A program made the position numbers and the translations under genes. Of a stretch of DNA of 64,000 bases, positions 53,870 to 63,848 are shown piece after piece. The notes under the pieces are model-generated. The model saw only the letters and a list, made by a program, of their open reading frames with translations. It was not told where the DNA came from and did not search any database. This DNA is from QVMG01 sp032073245. GTDB lineage: Bacteria > Bacteroidota > Bacteroidia > Bacteroidales > Tannerellaceae. Numbering within the stretch: the stretch's first letter is position 1; each line of letters begins with the position of its first letter. The DNA is taken from assembly GCA_032073245.1 (NCBI GenBank), contig DAMANX010000005.1:129883-193882 (forward strand), read 5' to 3'.

Positions 53870-55183
53870 ATGCTTATTCAATTAGTTGTAGTATTAATAG
53901 CCATTATTATCGGTGCTCGTCTGGGAGGGATCGGTTTAGGTGTAATGGGGGGATTAGGGCTTGCTGCCTTGACATTCATTTTTGGCCTGGAACCAACATC
54001 GCCACCCATTGATGTAATGTTGATGATTATTGCGGTGATAGCAGCTGCTAGTTGTATGCAAGCTGCGGGAGGTTTGGATTTGATGGTAAAATGGGCGGAA
54101 AGATTGCTTCGAAAACATCCTAAGCATATTACTATATTAAGTCCTATTGTTACTTATCTTTTTACATTTGTAGCAGGTACGGGCCATGTGGCCTATTCTG
54201 TACTTCCTGTTATTGCAGAGGTAGCTACGGAAACGAAAGTACGTCCCGAACGTCCCTTAAGTATAGCTGTTCTTGCTTCACAACAGGCTATTACGGCCAG
54301 TCCAATTTCGGCAGCAACAGTTGCAATGTTAAGTATGTTGGCAGGATATAATATTACGCTTTTAAATATTATGATGATCTCTGTTCCTGCTACTCTGCTA
54401 GGTGTATTTGCCGGTGCTTTTTATAGTATACGGATGGGAAAGGAACTGGAAGATGATCCTGAATACCAACGCCGGTTAGCTACTGGTGAATTTGATACGA
54501 AAAAGAGCGTTGGTGTAAAAGTAAAGAATGAACGTATGGCTGCTTTGTCTGTTGCGATCTTTATATTGGGTACTATAGGCATTGTATTGTTTGGTTCCAT
54601 TGAAAAGTTACGTCCTGTATTTGAAACAGAAGTGGAAACAATACAGATGCCAATGGCTCATATAATTGAAATTCTTATGCTATCAGCTGCTGCATTGATC
54701 CTGATAATTACACGCACTAACGGGTTGGAAGCTACCAGAGGTTCTGTCTTTTCCGCCGGAATGCAGGCTGTAGTCGCTATTTTCGGGATTGCATGGATGG
54801 GGGATACTTTTATCGCCGGAAATATGGTGGAATTGAAAGGAGCTATTGAAGAATATGTAACAGCTATGCCTTGGTTATTCGGTTTTGCTCTCTTTGGAAT
54901 GTCAATTCTTTTATACAGTCAAGCGGCAACAATCCGTGCGCTTTTACCTTTGGGCATTGCCTTAGGTATATCTCCCTGGATGCTAATAGCTCTTTTTCCG
55001 GCAGTAAATGGTTATTTCTTTATTCCCAATTATCCCACCGTTGTGGCTGCAATCAATTTTGACCGTACAGGGACTACACGGATTGGTAAATATATATTGA
55101 ATCATTCTTTTATGATTCCGGGATTAATTTCGGTAGGAACGTCGGTATTGGTCGGGTTACTTCTTGTTCAATTTTTAAGATAA
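53870..55183 (+). CDS. dcuB: Anaerobic C4-dicarboxylate transporter (DcuA/DcuB family)
   Basis: A 437-aa inner-membrane exchanger, typically swapping fumarate or aspartate for succinate in fumarate respiration. About ten hydrophobic helices; family sequences include LVVVLIAIIIGARLGGIGLG, TFVAGTGHVAYSVLPVIAE, ERPLSIAVLASQQAITASPISAATVA and FFIPNYPTVVAAINFDRTGTTRIGKYILNHSFMIPG. DcuA and DcuB cannot be told apart safely from sequence alone; the symbol follows common Bacteroidales usage. Converges with the next gene with a 3-bp gap. Confidence 0.92.
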   Translation: MLIQLVVVLIAIIIGARLGGIGLGVMGGLGLAALTFIFGLEPTSPPIDVMLMIIAVIAAASCMQAAGGLDLMVKWAERLLRKHPKHITILSPIVTYLFTFVAGTGHVAYSVLPVIAEVATETKVRPERPLSIAVLASQQAITASPISAATVAMLSMLAGYNITLLNIMMISVPATLLGVFAGAFYSIRMGKELEDDPEYQRRLATGEFDTKKSVGVKVKNERMAALSVAIFILGTIGIVLFGSIEKLRPVFETEVETIQMPMAHIIEILMLSAAALILIITRTNGLEATRGSVFSAGMQAVVAIFGIAWMGDTFIAGNMVELKGAIEEYVTAMPWLFGFALFGMSILLYSQAATIRALLPLGIALGISPWMLIALFPAVNGYFFIPNYPTVVAAINFDRTGTTRIGKYILNHSFMIPGLISVGTSVLVGLLLVQFLR

Positions 55184-55186
55184 GAA

Positions 55187-55699
55187 TTATTCTTGATTTA
55201 TATAAAACCGCCATGCACAGGCACAATCTTTATCTGTAACATCCGGAAAACAACTGATTGTATCGCATTCGATGCGATCATCAATAATCTTTGCAAAAAA
55301 GGCGTGTTCAATTATTCCCACTGATTTGCATGGATGATAAGGCATACCTTTTTGCTTACGGGCTGTTTGAACACGACAATCCACGACACGATAAATCAAA
55401 GCATTCCCTTCATGAATAAACTCTACCTGCGGATTAGCTAAGGCAGAGAAACGATATGATAGTGCTTTTTCCAATCCATTTAGCCCTGCATGAACAGGTA
55501 ATTGTAAGAAGTTTTTGATACGACGGGCTTCTGTTTCCGTAAAACGACGCCATGCATTACGATCATGAAGCATAGCTTCATCCATTCCCTCTTTTTGTTC
55601 GATGGATTGAAACCAAACACCGTCTAAAGCATAGATGTTACGTGCATATATTTTAACGAGTTCTTTGAGTTGATCATTTGAAAGATTATCGAGAGTCAT
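55187..55699 (-). CDS. DUF6125-like cytosolic protein
   Basis: A 170-aa soluble protein without signal peptide. The C-terminal half is rich in Cys (DCRVQTARKQKGMPYHPCKSVG, ECDTISCFPDVTDKDCACAW), suggesting metal or Fe-S binding. The N-terminal half is helical (VKIYARNIYALDGVWFQSIEQKEG). It resembles the DUF6125 family, described as cytosolic proteins of unknown function; I hold this name with moderate confidence. It converges on the Dcu gene. Confidence 0.6.
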   Translation of the reverse strand: MTLDNLSNDQLKELVKIYARNIYALDGVWFQSIEQKEGMDEAMLHDRNAWRRFTETEARRIKNFLQLPVHAGLNGLEKALSYRFSALANPQVEFIHEGNALIYRVVDCRVQTARKQKGMPYHPCKSVGIIEHAFFAKIIDDRIECDTISCFPDVTDKDCACAWRFYINQE

Positions 55700-55818
55700 A
55701 ATAGTGAATTTTGTGTGGCGGCAAATATAGATATATTCTATTTAGTAATCTTAATAAATTAATACCAGTTATATATATTATAAGGTGTGAAGACAAAGAG
55801 TGCTGTAAGCACTTTTGA

Positions 55819-55958
55819 TTATCAATAGCCCCCTGCTTTAGCTGGGGGTAAATAGAATCAAAGAGAATGGCTTTAGCCAAACCTTTTTCCTAGATTTCGG
55901 CTAAAGCCATTTTTATTATTTATAACAGCTCCCCAGCTAAAGCAGGGGCTATTGATAA
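55819..55958. repeat. Nested inverted repeat element (about 140 bp)
   Basis: Outer arms 55819-55847 and 55931-55958 (TATCAATAGCCCC(C)TGCTTTAGCTGGG) and a perfect inner pair AATGGCTTTAGCC (55866-55878) with GGCTAAAGCCATT (55899-55911). Same outer/inner design as the element at 17405-17700, with a different sequence. No transposase. A further GCCCCATTTATGGGG-type stem lies next to it near 55958-55975. Confidence 0.75.
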
Positions 55959-56000
55959 CCCCATAAATGGGGCTGAAAATCTAAAGGCTCAGAGGTAATA

Positions 56001-56585
56001 TTATTTACGGCTATCAAAAACTACTTGTCCGTTTTTCTTTAAAACTACATTTCCTTTCCATTCTTCATACTCATATTCATTATTTCTGAAGCGAAGGCCG
56101 GATGCAGTCGTATCAGCCTGTAAAGTGAATGTTTGTCCATTCAATTTCATTGTTGCTGTTCCATTGTTATTGTTATAAGTCATTTGCGGCTTACTTGTAG
56201 TAGAGGTGTTAGCCTGGTTATCAAAAACAACCTGTCCATTCTTTTTCAAAACAATATGCCCTTGCCATTCTTCGTATTCATATTCATTATTATGGACTCT
56301 TACACCGGATGCTGTAGTATCTTGTTTTAATGTGATCGTTTCATCATTAAGCCTCATTGTTGCTGTACCCTGAGTGTTATTATAACTCATGTGCAATGTA
56401 GTTCCTTGTTTATCTGTAACGGAGTTGTTTACAATATTATCTTCTACAGCTGGAGTAACTTCTACATTTGTTGAATTGGCAGGAGCAATCTCCTGTTCCT
56501 GAGAAATGTTTTTATTATTCCGGGAATTACATGAAATCAATAAGGCACTTGAAAGAAGAGCCATTGTAAAAATTGTCTTGTTCAT
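56001..56585 (-). CDS. Lipoprotein with two MliC-like repeats
   Basis: A 194-aa lipoprotein (LLSSALLISC-NSRNNKN). After a Asn/Val-rich linker come two near-identical units of about 55 residues, residues ~66-122 and ~132-194, each with the pattern MSYNN-x-GTATM(R/K)LN-x-(E/Q)T, DTTASG(V/L)R and NNEYEYEEW-x-G-(H/N)-(I/V)VLKKNGQVVFD. The unit resembles MliC/PliC inhibitors of C-type lysozyme, which would protect the cell wall from host lysozyme, but the assignment rests on pattern only. Tandem duplication looks recent. Confidence 0.7.
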   Translation of the reverse strand: MNKTIFTMALLSSALLISCNSRNNKNISQEQEIAPANSTNVEVTPAVEDNIVNNSVTDKQGTTLHMSYNNTQGTATMRLNDETITLKQDTTASGVRVHNNEYEYEEWQGHIVLKKNGQVVFDNQANTSTTSKPQMTYNNNNGTATMKLNGQTFTLQADTTASGLRFRNNEYEYEEWKGNVVLKKNGQVVFDSRK

Positions 56586-56705
56586 TGTTTATATAATTAA
56601 AGTTATTCAAATCTTTAAAAGTGAAAGAATATACTTTAAATAAACAAAAAGGCAGAGGAGAAAGTTTAATCTCCCATTTCTTTTGATTTCGGTAAATACC
56701 TGAGA

Positions 56706-59573
56706 TTAAAAACTAATAGAAAATAACATTTCCGCCTGGAAATTGCCATAATCAATAGGTTCTATGAATCGCACACCTGCTGAGAAAGGATAGCTCATTC
56801 TGATGATATTGAAATCGAAAATCAAATCTAAACCGGCAGAACTTTGTGTTGTCCATCCGCTATTTTTATTCGCTTGGTTACGAGAGAGATCATAGAATAA
56901 ATTAGTGCGAATACGTTGGATATAGAGAAAGGTTCCTAAACTCAAATCAGGACAGGCTAGTGAAAATGCGTAGTCGGCTTTCAAGGCCATTTGTTGCCGA
57001 GTTTGGTAGAGATAATCATATCCCCGAGGTTTATCAATGATCCGTTTAGGAATATAAAGCACTTTATCATCTACGCTTTGATATTGATAACCAAATCGTA
57101 ACATGAGGCTGTGATTGCGCAACAACCCCGGCCAGTAGGTAGTCAGTCTTGCAGCATACAGGCTTCCGTAGTTTTCTGTATTAAATGGAGTATTCAGGTA
57201 TTGTAAACGCATCTGATACCCCCATCTTGGCAAAATATCCCGGCGAGCCATTCGCCTGTAATTATAAAACCGTAATTCGGATAACAAATACTGAAAATTA
57301 CTGAATTCTCTGTTTTCAATCTGTTGATAACGGTTATTTGTAAAATAATAAGTAATAGATGGCTGAATACCTTTTACATAGTGATTTTTTGATAGATTAA
57401 ATGGTAAATATACCCTGGCTTCGGCTTCTAATAGATTACGGCTAGTGAGATTGCTTGTTGGTATCTCTACATTGTCCTCGTTCGGTACCCATTTCATATC
57501 AAAAGCTTTTCCCCCATAATCCATTGTCAGGTCAATAACCGGAAACCATCCTGTATACGTAAAAGCAACCTTACCATGATGATATCCTCTTCGGTAGTAC
57601 CATCCTACTTGTGTGACAGCCGTATTTAATGCGTTTTGTGAAAGAACTGTAACCCCGGGTTTCACTAAGGTCGTAAAATCATCCGTATTGGAATTTATTA
57701 TATCGGAAATGTCATAGTAAAAAGGAGCCCAACTGTGAATATTAAACAGATGTAATCCTTTGCGATAGGGTTTAGGTTCGAAAGCAATGGGTTCTAATTC
57801 GGCTGTGTCAATATTGAAATTTTCCTGTTCTGCTATTATCTCTGCCAAAGCAAACCGGTAAGGGTTACTAAAGTCTGCCTTTTCAATTGATAAACTATCT
57901 AATGGAGTAGATGCTATCCTATAGCCTTTTGCCTGATAGTCGGAAAATAACAAATGACTATGGTCAATAGAGAAAGCAGGATCAAAAGCTCCAAAGCGTG
58001 CTGAAGTGATTTTATAGACCTCATTTCGTTGTATATCCAGATAATAAATATTATTCGTTCCGTTCAGCCCTGATTCAAAATATAATCTACCGTTCAACCA
58101 TACAGGGGAAGTTATATTTGCATGAGTAGGAGGGAGGAGTATTTTACTTTCTCCGGTTTCGGTGTTTAAGTCGACAATACTTAAACCTTTATTTCCTACA
58201 GCAAGTGCCAGGATAGAACCTTTATCTCCAAATACCAATTCTTTTGCAAATGCATTCGAAGGCAATGTAAGGGTTTTAATTTCTTTTCCACTTTGGGCAT
58301 CAATAAGTACAATTTGATTCTCACCCGTAAAAGTAGAACGAGTAACAGCTATGGTTCTCCCTTCTGCATCTATAGCAGGTGATAAGTAGCGTTGTTTTGG
58401 AGTAAGTATTTCTGTACGTCCCGTTTCAATATCATAATATTTTATAACGGAATAATTTTCATGTGTCCAGCGAAGGCCTCCAATAATCTCTGACCAATAG
58501 ATGCGGTTTTTATTTATCCTGATACGGCTATTGATGCTACCTATGTAGCTTAAACGTTCTTCTTTCCCATTAGTTAGTTTGACTAAAGAATTAATATCCT
58601 CTAATCCTGATTTTACGGCGATAAAAGTAGAATCATTCAAGGTCTGGGGATACCGGTATGATGAATATCTTTTATGTGATGGAGAAAGATATTGAGGTCT
58701 TTCTCCTATAATATCCAAATATTCCCACTCTTCTTTCAGACAGTCAAAAGTCTTATTAAATAATCCTGTAACGTTATCCCCTGTATGATATTTGATAGCT
58801 TTTGTAAAGGGAGGAAGATGAAAAAAACGATTTACATAACGGCTGGTAATCTTATCCCAGATATCCGCTCCGTATTGTTTTTTTGCAAAAGAAGTCATGT
58901 CATAGCCTAATGCATAAAAATCTCCCGTGTAATCTTTGTATGAGCCTAAATACCATTTATCAAAAGAATAGAATTTATCAGACAACATTTGTGCACGATA
59001 AGGCATATTGAATTCGGGTAAACGTCCCCGGCCACTATTAGACATCGCTGTTTCTATACCTACTGCATCTCCTTCAAAAAACCATTGAGTTGCAAAAAGA
59101 GATGTAAGGCCGGCTGCTTGTTCACCTATCAGGTAATATAATGGACGAAATAATCCTGTCATCAATTTGCTTGTCTGTACTACATGCCGTGATTCGTGTA
59201 CTACCAAATGCTTATCCCATTGTTGCGCATCTATTTTTGAAGAAGGTGTAGTGATCAATTCCATTCTTCTCGGAGCCCACGATACCATACCGTTTGACTG
59301 CATATTCCCAGGATGCAATACAACGGGGAAGATTCTCTTGAGGGGCATACTGATACTCTTTTGTATATGTGGATATATATTTTCCAGATACAAAGCATAT
59401 TTATATGCCATCGAGTCTGTTCCTTGCGGATATATTAATTTGTAATGAGGCAAATCGACATAATTCCATTTATAACGTGCCGGATCAGCCCCATAGTCTG
59501 CAAATTGGCTTTGTGCTCTAAAAAAAGGAGCAAAAAATAAGAGAAACAGACATAGATGTTTAAATAATTTCAT
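56706..59573 (-). CDS. Exported metallopeptidase-like / beta-propeller / outer-membrane barrel protein
   Basis: A 955-aa protein with signal peptide (LFLLFFAPFFRAQS). Residues 25-290 have an HESRH zinc motif at 126-130 and a downstream WFFEGDA (Glu167), as in gluzincin peptidases. Residues ~300-570 form a TolB/WD40-like propeller (SRIRINKNRIYWSE, YLSPAIDAEGRTIAVTR, AKELVFGDKGSILALAVG, DPAFSIDHSHLLFSD). Residues ~620-955 have alternating amphipathic strands and end in Phe (FQAEMLFSISF), typical of outer-membrane barrels. The three-part build suggests a surface protease or export channel; the peptidase activity is unproven. Confidence 0.75.
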   Translation of the reverse strand: MKLFKHLCLFLLFFAPFFRAQSQFADYGADPARYKWNYVDLPHYKLIYPQGTDSMAYKYALYLENIYPHIQKSISMPLKRIFPVVLHPGNMQSNGMVSWAPRRMELITTPSSKIDAQQWDKHLVVHESRHVVQTSKLMTGLFRPLYYLIGEQAAGLTSLFATQWFFEGDAVGIETAMSNSGRGRLPEFNMPYRAQMLSDKFYSFDKWYLGSYKDYTGDFYALGYDMTSFAKKQYGADIWDKITSRYVNRFFHLPPFTKAIKYHTGDNVTGLFNKTFDCLKEEWEYLDIIGERPQYLSPSHKRYSSYRYPQTLNDSTFIAVKSGLEDINSLVKLTNGKEERLSYIGSINSRIRINKNRIYWSEIIGGLRWTHENYSVIKYYDIETGRTEILTPKQRYLSPAIDAEGRTIAVTRSTFTGENQIVLIDAQSGKEIKTLTLPSNAFAKELVFGDKGSILALAVGNKGLSIVDLNTETGESKILLPPTHANITSPVWLNGRLYFESGLNGTNNIYYLDIQRNEVYKITSARFGAFDPAFSIDHSHLLFSDYQAKGYRIASTPLDSLSIEKADFSNPYRFALAEIIAEQENFNIDTAELEPIAFEPKPYRKGLHLFNIHSWAPFYYDISDIINSNTDDFTTLVKPGVTVLSQNALNTAVTQVGWYYRRGYHHGKVAFTYTGWFPVIDLTMDYGGKAFDMKWVPNEDNVEIPTSNLTSRNLLEAEARVYLPFNLSKNHYVKGIQPSITYYFTNNRYQQIENREFSNFQYLLSELRFYNYRRMARRDILPRWGYQMRLQYLNTPFNTENYGSLYAARLTTYWPGLLRNHSLMLRFGYQYQSVDDKVLYIPKRIIDKPRGYDYLYQTRQQMALKADYAFSLACPDLSLGTFLYIQRIRTNLFYDLSRNQANKNSGWTTQSSAGLDLIFDFNIIRMSYPFSAGVRFIEPIDYGNFQAEMLFSISF

Positions 59574-59591
59574 AAAAGTGAATAGGATTGT

Positions 59592-60518
59592 TTACATCAT
59601 ATCTTTATCGATTCCAAATTTTTCCGCGGCATGACACTTACCGGCCGGTTCTATATGGACAACTATATCGTATACATTTTCAATTGTTTCTTTAATACTT
59701 TGCTCTACTGCATCAGCGATACTATGAGCTTCATTTAAGGTCATATCTCCATCGGCTTCAATATCCAGGTCGATCATATACATATTACCTATTTGACGGG
59801 AACGAACACGATGGGGATTACTTGCGCCAGGTACCCGGTCAACTGCTTCAAAGATTTTATCATATACAGATTCATCTTTTACTCCATCCATTAATTCAAC
59901 ATTGGAATCCATAAAGATCCCAAAAGATGTTTTTATGATAAAAATACTGATGATAAGCCCGGTGATAGAGTCAAGAATCGGCATGTGCAAGATAAATGTA
60001 AAAAATAACCCCAGCAATACACCAACCGAAATCAATACATCATTTTGCATATTCTTGGCATTTGCAATTAACATGGAACTATTAATTTTCTTTCCTTGTT
60101 TCATTTGATATGCTGCCAAAACATATTTGCCCAGAATGGAAAAGACAGTTACGAAAATAGCTAGCATACCAGGAAGTGCACGTGGTTCAGAAGAGAATAT
60201 ACGTTGAATAGAAGAAACAAACATCTGTGCTCCTGCATAGAAAATGATCAGGGATAGTATTTTAGTAGCTATACTTTCTGCTTTTTCATATCCAAAGACA
60301 TATTTTCTGCTAGGCGGACGGTTCATTATACGGGCTGTAAAGACCATAACTATGGAAATAACTGCATCTGTGGCAGAATCAATCCCATCTCCCAATACGG
60401 CCAAACTACCGGAAACCAATCCGATTACAATCTTTGCAATAGAGAGTATTGCATTTCCTATCGTACTTACCCAGGACGTACGGATCATTACTTTATCTCT
60501 CGATATGGAATCTTCCAT
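59592..60518 (-). CDS. Cation diffusion facilitator exporter
   Basis: A 308-aa inner-membrane CDF antiporter exporting Zn, Fe or another divalent metal. Six helices; metal site motif SLAVLGDGIDSATDAVIS in helix 2 and NAKNMQNDVLISVGVLLG in helix 5, a His/Asp-poor loop, and a C-terminal cytoplasmic domain (IDLDIEADGDMTLNEAHSIADAVEQSIKE). The helix 5 sequence NAKNMQND replaces the more usual D-x-x-x-D with N-x-x-x-D, which may alter metal choice. Divergent from the MscS gene. Confidence 0.9.
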   Translation of the reverse strand: MEDSISRDKVMIRTSWVSTIGNAILSIAKIVIGLVSGSLAVLGDGIDSATDAVISIVMVFTARIMNRPPSRKYVFGYEKAESIATKILSLIIFYAGAQMFVSSIQRIFSSEPRALPGMLAIFVTVFSILGKYVLAAYQMKQGKKINSSMLIANAKNMQNDVLISVGVLLGLFFTFILHMPILDSITGLIISIFIIKTSFGIFMDSNVELMDGVKDESVYDKIFEAVDRVPGASNPHRVRSRQIGNMYMIDLDIEADGDMTLNEAHSIADAVEQSIKETIENVYDIVVHIEPAGKCHAAEKFGIDKDMM

Positions 60519-60642
60519 TAAAAGGTATTTTTACAAATTAGAAGAAGCAAAGATAAAACATTTATACCAGTACAGAGATATTAAATACATAAAGCATTAA
60601 ATTTGCAACCAGTATAAGGGCATTATTTAGAAACAGAACATT

Positions 60643-61701
60643 ATGTTGGAAAGAATTGTATGGGGAAATACCGTTGAGGATTGGGGTATTTCTGTTATTA
60701 TCATTTTAGGTACTATTATCGTTACAAAACTCGTATCCTTCTTTAATAAGAAAATAGTATATAAAATCACCCGCAAGACACAAAGTAAGCTGGATGATAT
60801 TATTTATGATTCTTTAGAATCTCCGATTTTATTTGGAATCATGTTGATTGGTATATGGATTGCTTTTCATCGGCTGGATTTTTCTGATTATATGGTAAAG
60901 GCTGTAGATGGTGCATATAAAATATTGGTAGTATTGAATGTTACGTGGTTTTTTAATCGCTTATTAAATAACATGATCGATATTTATTGGACAAACCCTT
61001 CAGATCATTCTTCTAAAGCCAGAAAACAAACCGCTAAAATGATGCCGGTAATCAAACGAACAGTCGTTGTTATTTTATGGATAATCGGTATCGTTACTGC
61101 CTTGAGTAATGTAGGGGTTAATATAAGTGCGTTACTGGGTACGTTGGGTATTGGTGGAATTGCTTTTGCTCTGGCAGCCCAGGATACGGTGAAAAGCATT
61201 TTCGGAGCATTTACTATATTAACAGACAGGCCTTTCATTATAGGTGATACAGTAAGAATTGACAGTTTTGAAGGAACTATCATTGATGTTGGTATTCGTA
61301 GTACTAAAATGAGAAATTATGATAAAAGGATTATAACCTTTCCCAATTATAAGATTATGGATGCATCGATTGTAAACATATCTGCAGAACCGATGCGGCG
61401 AGTGGTGACAAAACTTGGTTTAACTTATGATACGTCACCCGAAAAAATGAAAGAAGCTTTGAATATATTACGGGAGATCCCTAACAAAGTGGAGTATGCA
61501 TCATCCAAAGATGTACTAGCTAATTTTACAGAATTTGCCGATTCCGCTCTGGTTATCACTTTTATTTTCTTTATAGAGAAAAAAGGTAATAATGCAAAAG
61601 TTACCTCAGATGTATATCTGGAAATACTTACGGCATTTAACAAAGCAGGCTTAAGTTTTGCCTTCCCTTCTCAAACAATATATATAGACAAAGAAGAATA
61701 A
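60643..61701 (+). CDS. Small-conductance mechanosensitive channel (MscS family)
   Basis: A 352-aa channel that opens on membrane tension to relieve osmotic shock. Three to four N-terminal helices, the pore helix (SALLGTLGIGGIAFALAAQDTVKSIFGAFTILTD), then the MscS beta domain (PFIIGDTVRIDSFEGTIIDVGIRSTKMRNYDKRIITFPN) and an alpha/beta C-terminus. Shares a 124-bp divergent promoter region with the CDF exporter. Confidence 0.93.
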   Translation: MLERIVWGNTVEDWGISVIIILGTIIVTKLVSFFNKKIVYKITRKTQSKLDDIIYDSLESPILFGIMLIGIWIAFHRLDFSDYMVKAVDGAYKILVVLNVTWFFNRLLNNMIDIYWTNPSDHSSKARKQTAKMMPVIKRTVVVILWIIGIVTALSNVGVNISALLGTLGIGGIAFALAAQDTVKSIFGAFTILTDRPFIIGDTVRIDSFEGTIIDVGIRSTKMRNYDKRIITFPNYKIMDASIVNISAEPMRRVVTKLGLTYDTSPEKMKEALNILREIPNKVEYASSKDVLANFTEFADSALVITFIFFIEKKGNNAKVTSDVYLEILTAFNKAGLSFAFPSQTIYIDKEE

Positions 61702-61904
61702 TTGATTTTGTTGAGATGACTGCACACGTGTTCCGTGTTATCTGTGTGTGTAGTACCAACAAAATTACTTGAACGTCGTTCGAAGATGATCTCTTTCCGT
61801 ATGAGATGTACATTAATTGATTACCACGTAAATAATATTACATTTTAAATACCGAATAAAACTAAATTTACGCGTAAATACTGCTTTAAACTTGTTTTAT
61901 TACG

Positions 61905-61912
61905 TATTTTTG
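61905..61912 (+). promoter_or_regulatory. TAnnTTTG promoter box for speA
   Basis: TATTTTTG, a perfect -7 box 43 bases before the ATG. A -33 box is not clear. The remaining gap from 61702 holds GT-rich repeats (CACACGTG, TGTGTGTG) with no gene. Confidence 0.45.
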
Positions 61913-61955
61913 TACCCATTCAATTTATATAAACTAAGAAACAGGAATTTGGGAA

Positions 61956-63848
61956 ATGAGAAAATGGCGAATTGAAGACTCAGAAGAATTGTACAATATC
62001 CCGGGTTGGGGTATCAACTATTTCTCAATCAATGAGAAAGGGAATGTAGTTGTAACACCTAAAAAAGGTTATGCGGGAGTGGATTTGAAAGAATTACTAG
62101 ACGAATTACAAATAAAGGATATTTCTACTCCTATGCTGATTCGTTTCCCGGATATTCTGGATAACCGGATTGAGCAAATATCAAAATGCTTTAAGATCGC
62201 TGCTGATGAATATAATTATCAAGCTGAAAACTTTATAATATATCCCATTAAGGTAAATCAAATGAAACCTGTGGTGGAAGAGATCGTGAGCCATGGGAAG
62301 AAATTTAATATCGGTCTTGAAGCCGGTTCAAAGCCTGAATTACATGCTGTTATTGCTATGTATCCGGATTCAGAATCACTTATTATTTGTAATGGATACA
62401 AAGATGAAAGTTATATTGAGTTAGCTCTTCTAGCCCAGAAAATGGGAAAACGAATCTTTCTTGTTGTAGAGAAATTAAATGAACTTAAGCTAATAACAAA
62501 AATAGCAAAGCAATTAAATATCCGTCCGAATATTGGCATTCGCATTAAATTATCTAGTACAGGTAGTGGTAAATGGGAAGACTCAGGAGGTGACGGAAGT
62601 AAATTCGGCTTGAATTCAAGTGAATTACTTGAAGCTTTGGATTATATTAAGAAAAATAAGATAGAAGACTGTCTTCGTCTTATCCATTTCCATATTGGCA
62701 GCCAGGTCACAAAGATACGCCGGGTGAAAAATGCCTTACGTGAAGCCTCGCAATTCTATGTGCAATTAAGACTTTTAGGTTTTAATGTAGAGTTTGTAGA
62801 TATAGGTGGAGGCTTGGGGGTTGATTACGATGGAACTCATTCTTCAAATAGCGAAAGTAGTATAAACTACACGATCCAGGAGTATGTTAATGACTCTATT
62901 TACACATTGGTAGATGCCAGCAATAAAAACGATATTCCGCATCCAAATATTATTACAGAATCCGGACGATCATTAACCGCCCATCATTCTGTTCTTATTT
63001 TCGAGGTGCTAGAAGCTACTACTTTACCGGAATGGTCGCCGGAAGATGTGGTGTCGGATGAAGACCATGAGTTAGTTCGTGATCTATATCAGATATTGCA
63101 AACATTAAACCAGCCACGAATGTTGGAAGCGTGGCATGATGCACAACAAATCCGTGAAGAAGGGTTAGATTTATTTAGCCTGGGTATGTTGGATTTGCGT
63201 ACACGTGGACAGATTGAACGTCTTTACTGGAGTGTCGCCAGAGAGATATATTCAATCTCAAGCCAGATGCGTCATGGTCCGGATGAGTTAAAACAATTGG
63301 CGAAATTGCTACCGGATAAGTATTTTTGTAATTTCTCACTATTCCAATCTTTACCGGATTCCTGGGCAATAGACCAGGTATTCCCAATTATGCCTATACA
63401 TCGTTTAGATGAACGCCCTTCCCGGACGGCAACATTACAAGATGTGACTTGTGATTCGGATGGAAAGATAGACAACTTTATATCTACTAAAAATTATTCC
63501 CATTATTTACCTGTACATCCGTTTAAAGCCAAGGAAACTTATTATATAGGTGTATTCCTGGTTGGTGCTTATCAGGAAATATTGGGTGATTTGCATAACC
63601 TCTTTGGTGATACCAATGCAGTACATGTGAGTGTTGATGAAAAAGGATATACCATTGATCAGATCATTGATGGGGAAACTGTTGCTGAGGTATTAGAGTA
63701 TGTACAATATAACGCTAAAAAGATGGTGCGAACCCTTGAAACATGGGTGACTGCTTCTGTAAAAGCCGGTAAGATTACAGTGGAAGAAGGAAAAGAATTC
63801 CTATCCAATTATCGTTCCGGTTTGTATGGATATTGTTATTTGGAGTAA
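61956..63848 (+). CDS. speA: Biosynthetic arginine decarboxylase
   Basis: Converts arginine to agmatine, first step of one putrescine/spermidine route. At 630 aa it matches the large PLP-dependent SpeA family. PLP-binding lysine is K99 in NFIIYPIKVNQMKP. Other landmarks: FNIGLEAGSKPELHAVIAM, RLIHFHIGSQV, FVDIGGGLGVDYDGTH, TESGRSLTAHHSVLIFEV and the C-terminal QSLPDSWAIDQVFPIMPIHRLDE. A GGGAAATG start context fits a Bacteroidetes gene. No other polyamine genes are visible before the window ends. Confidence 0.95.
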   Translation: MRKWRIEDSEELYNIPGWGINYFSINEKGNVVVTPKKGYAGVDLKELLDELQIKDISTPMLIRFPDILDNRIEQISKCFKIAADEYNYQAENFIIYPIKVNQMKPVVEEIVSHGKKFNIGLEAGSKPELHAVIAMYPDSESLIICNGYKDESYIELALLAQKMGKRIFLVVEKLNELKLITKIAKQLNIRPNIGIRIKLSSTGSGKWEDSGGDGSKFGLNSSELLEALDYIKKNKIEDCLRLIHFHIGSQVTKIRRVKNALREASQFYVQLRLLGFNVEFVDIGGGLGVDYDGTHSSNSESSINYTIQEYVNDSIYTLVDASNKNDIPHPNIITESGRSLTAHHSVLIFEVLEATTLPEWSPEDVVSDEDHELVRDLYQILQTLNQPRMLEAWHDAQQIREEGLDLFSLGMLDLRTRGQIERLYWSVAREIYSISSQMRHGPDELKQLAKLLPDKYFCNFSLFQSLPDSWAIDQVFPIMPIHRLDERPSRTATLQDVTCDSDGKIDNFISTKNYSHYLPVHPFKAKETYYIGVFLVGAYQEILGDLHNLFGDTNAVHVSVDEKGYTIDQIIDGETVAEVLEYVQYNAKKMVRTLETWVTASVKAGKITVEEGKEFLSNYRSGLYGYCYLE

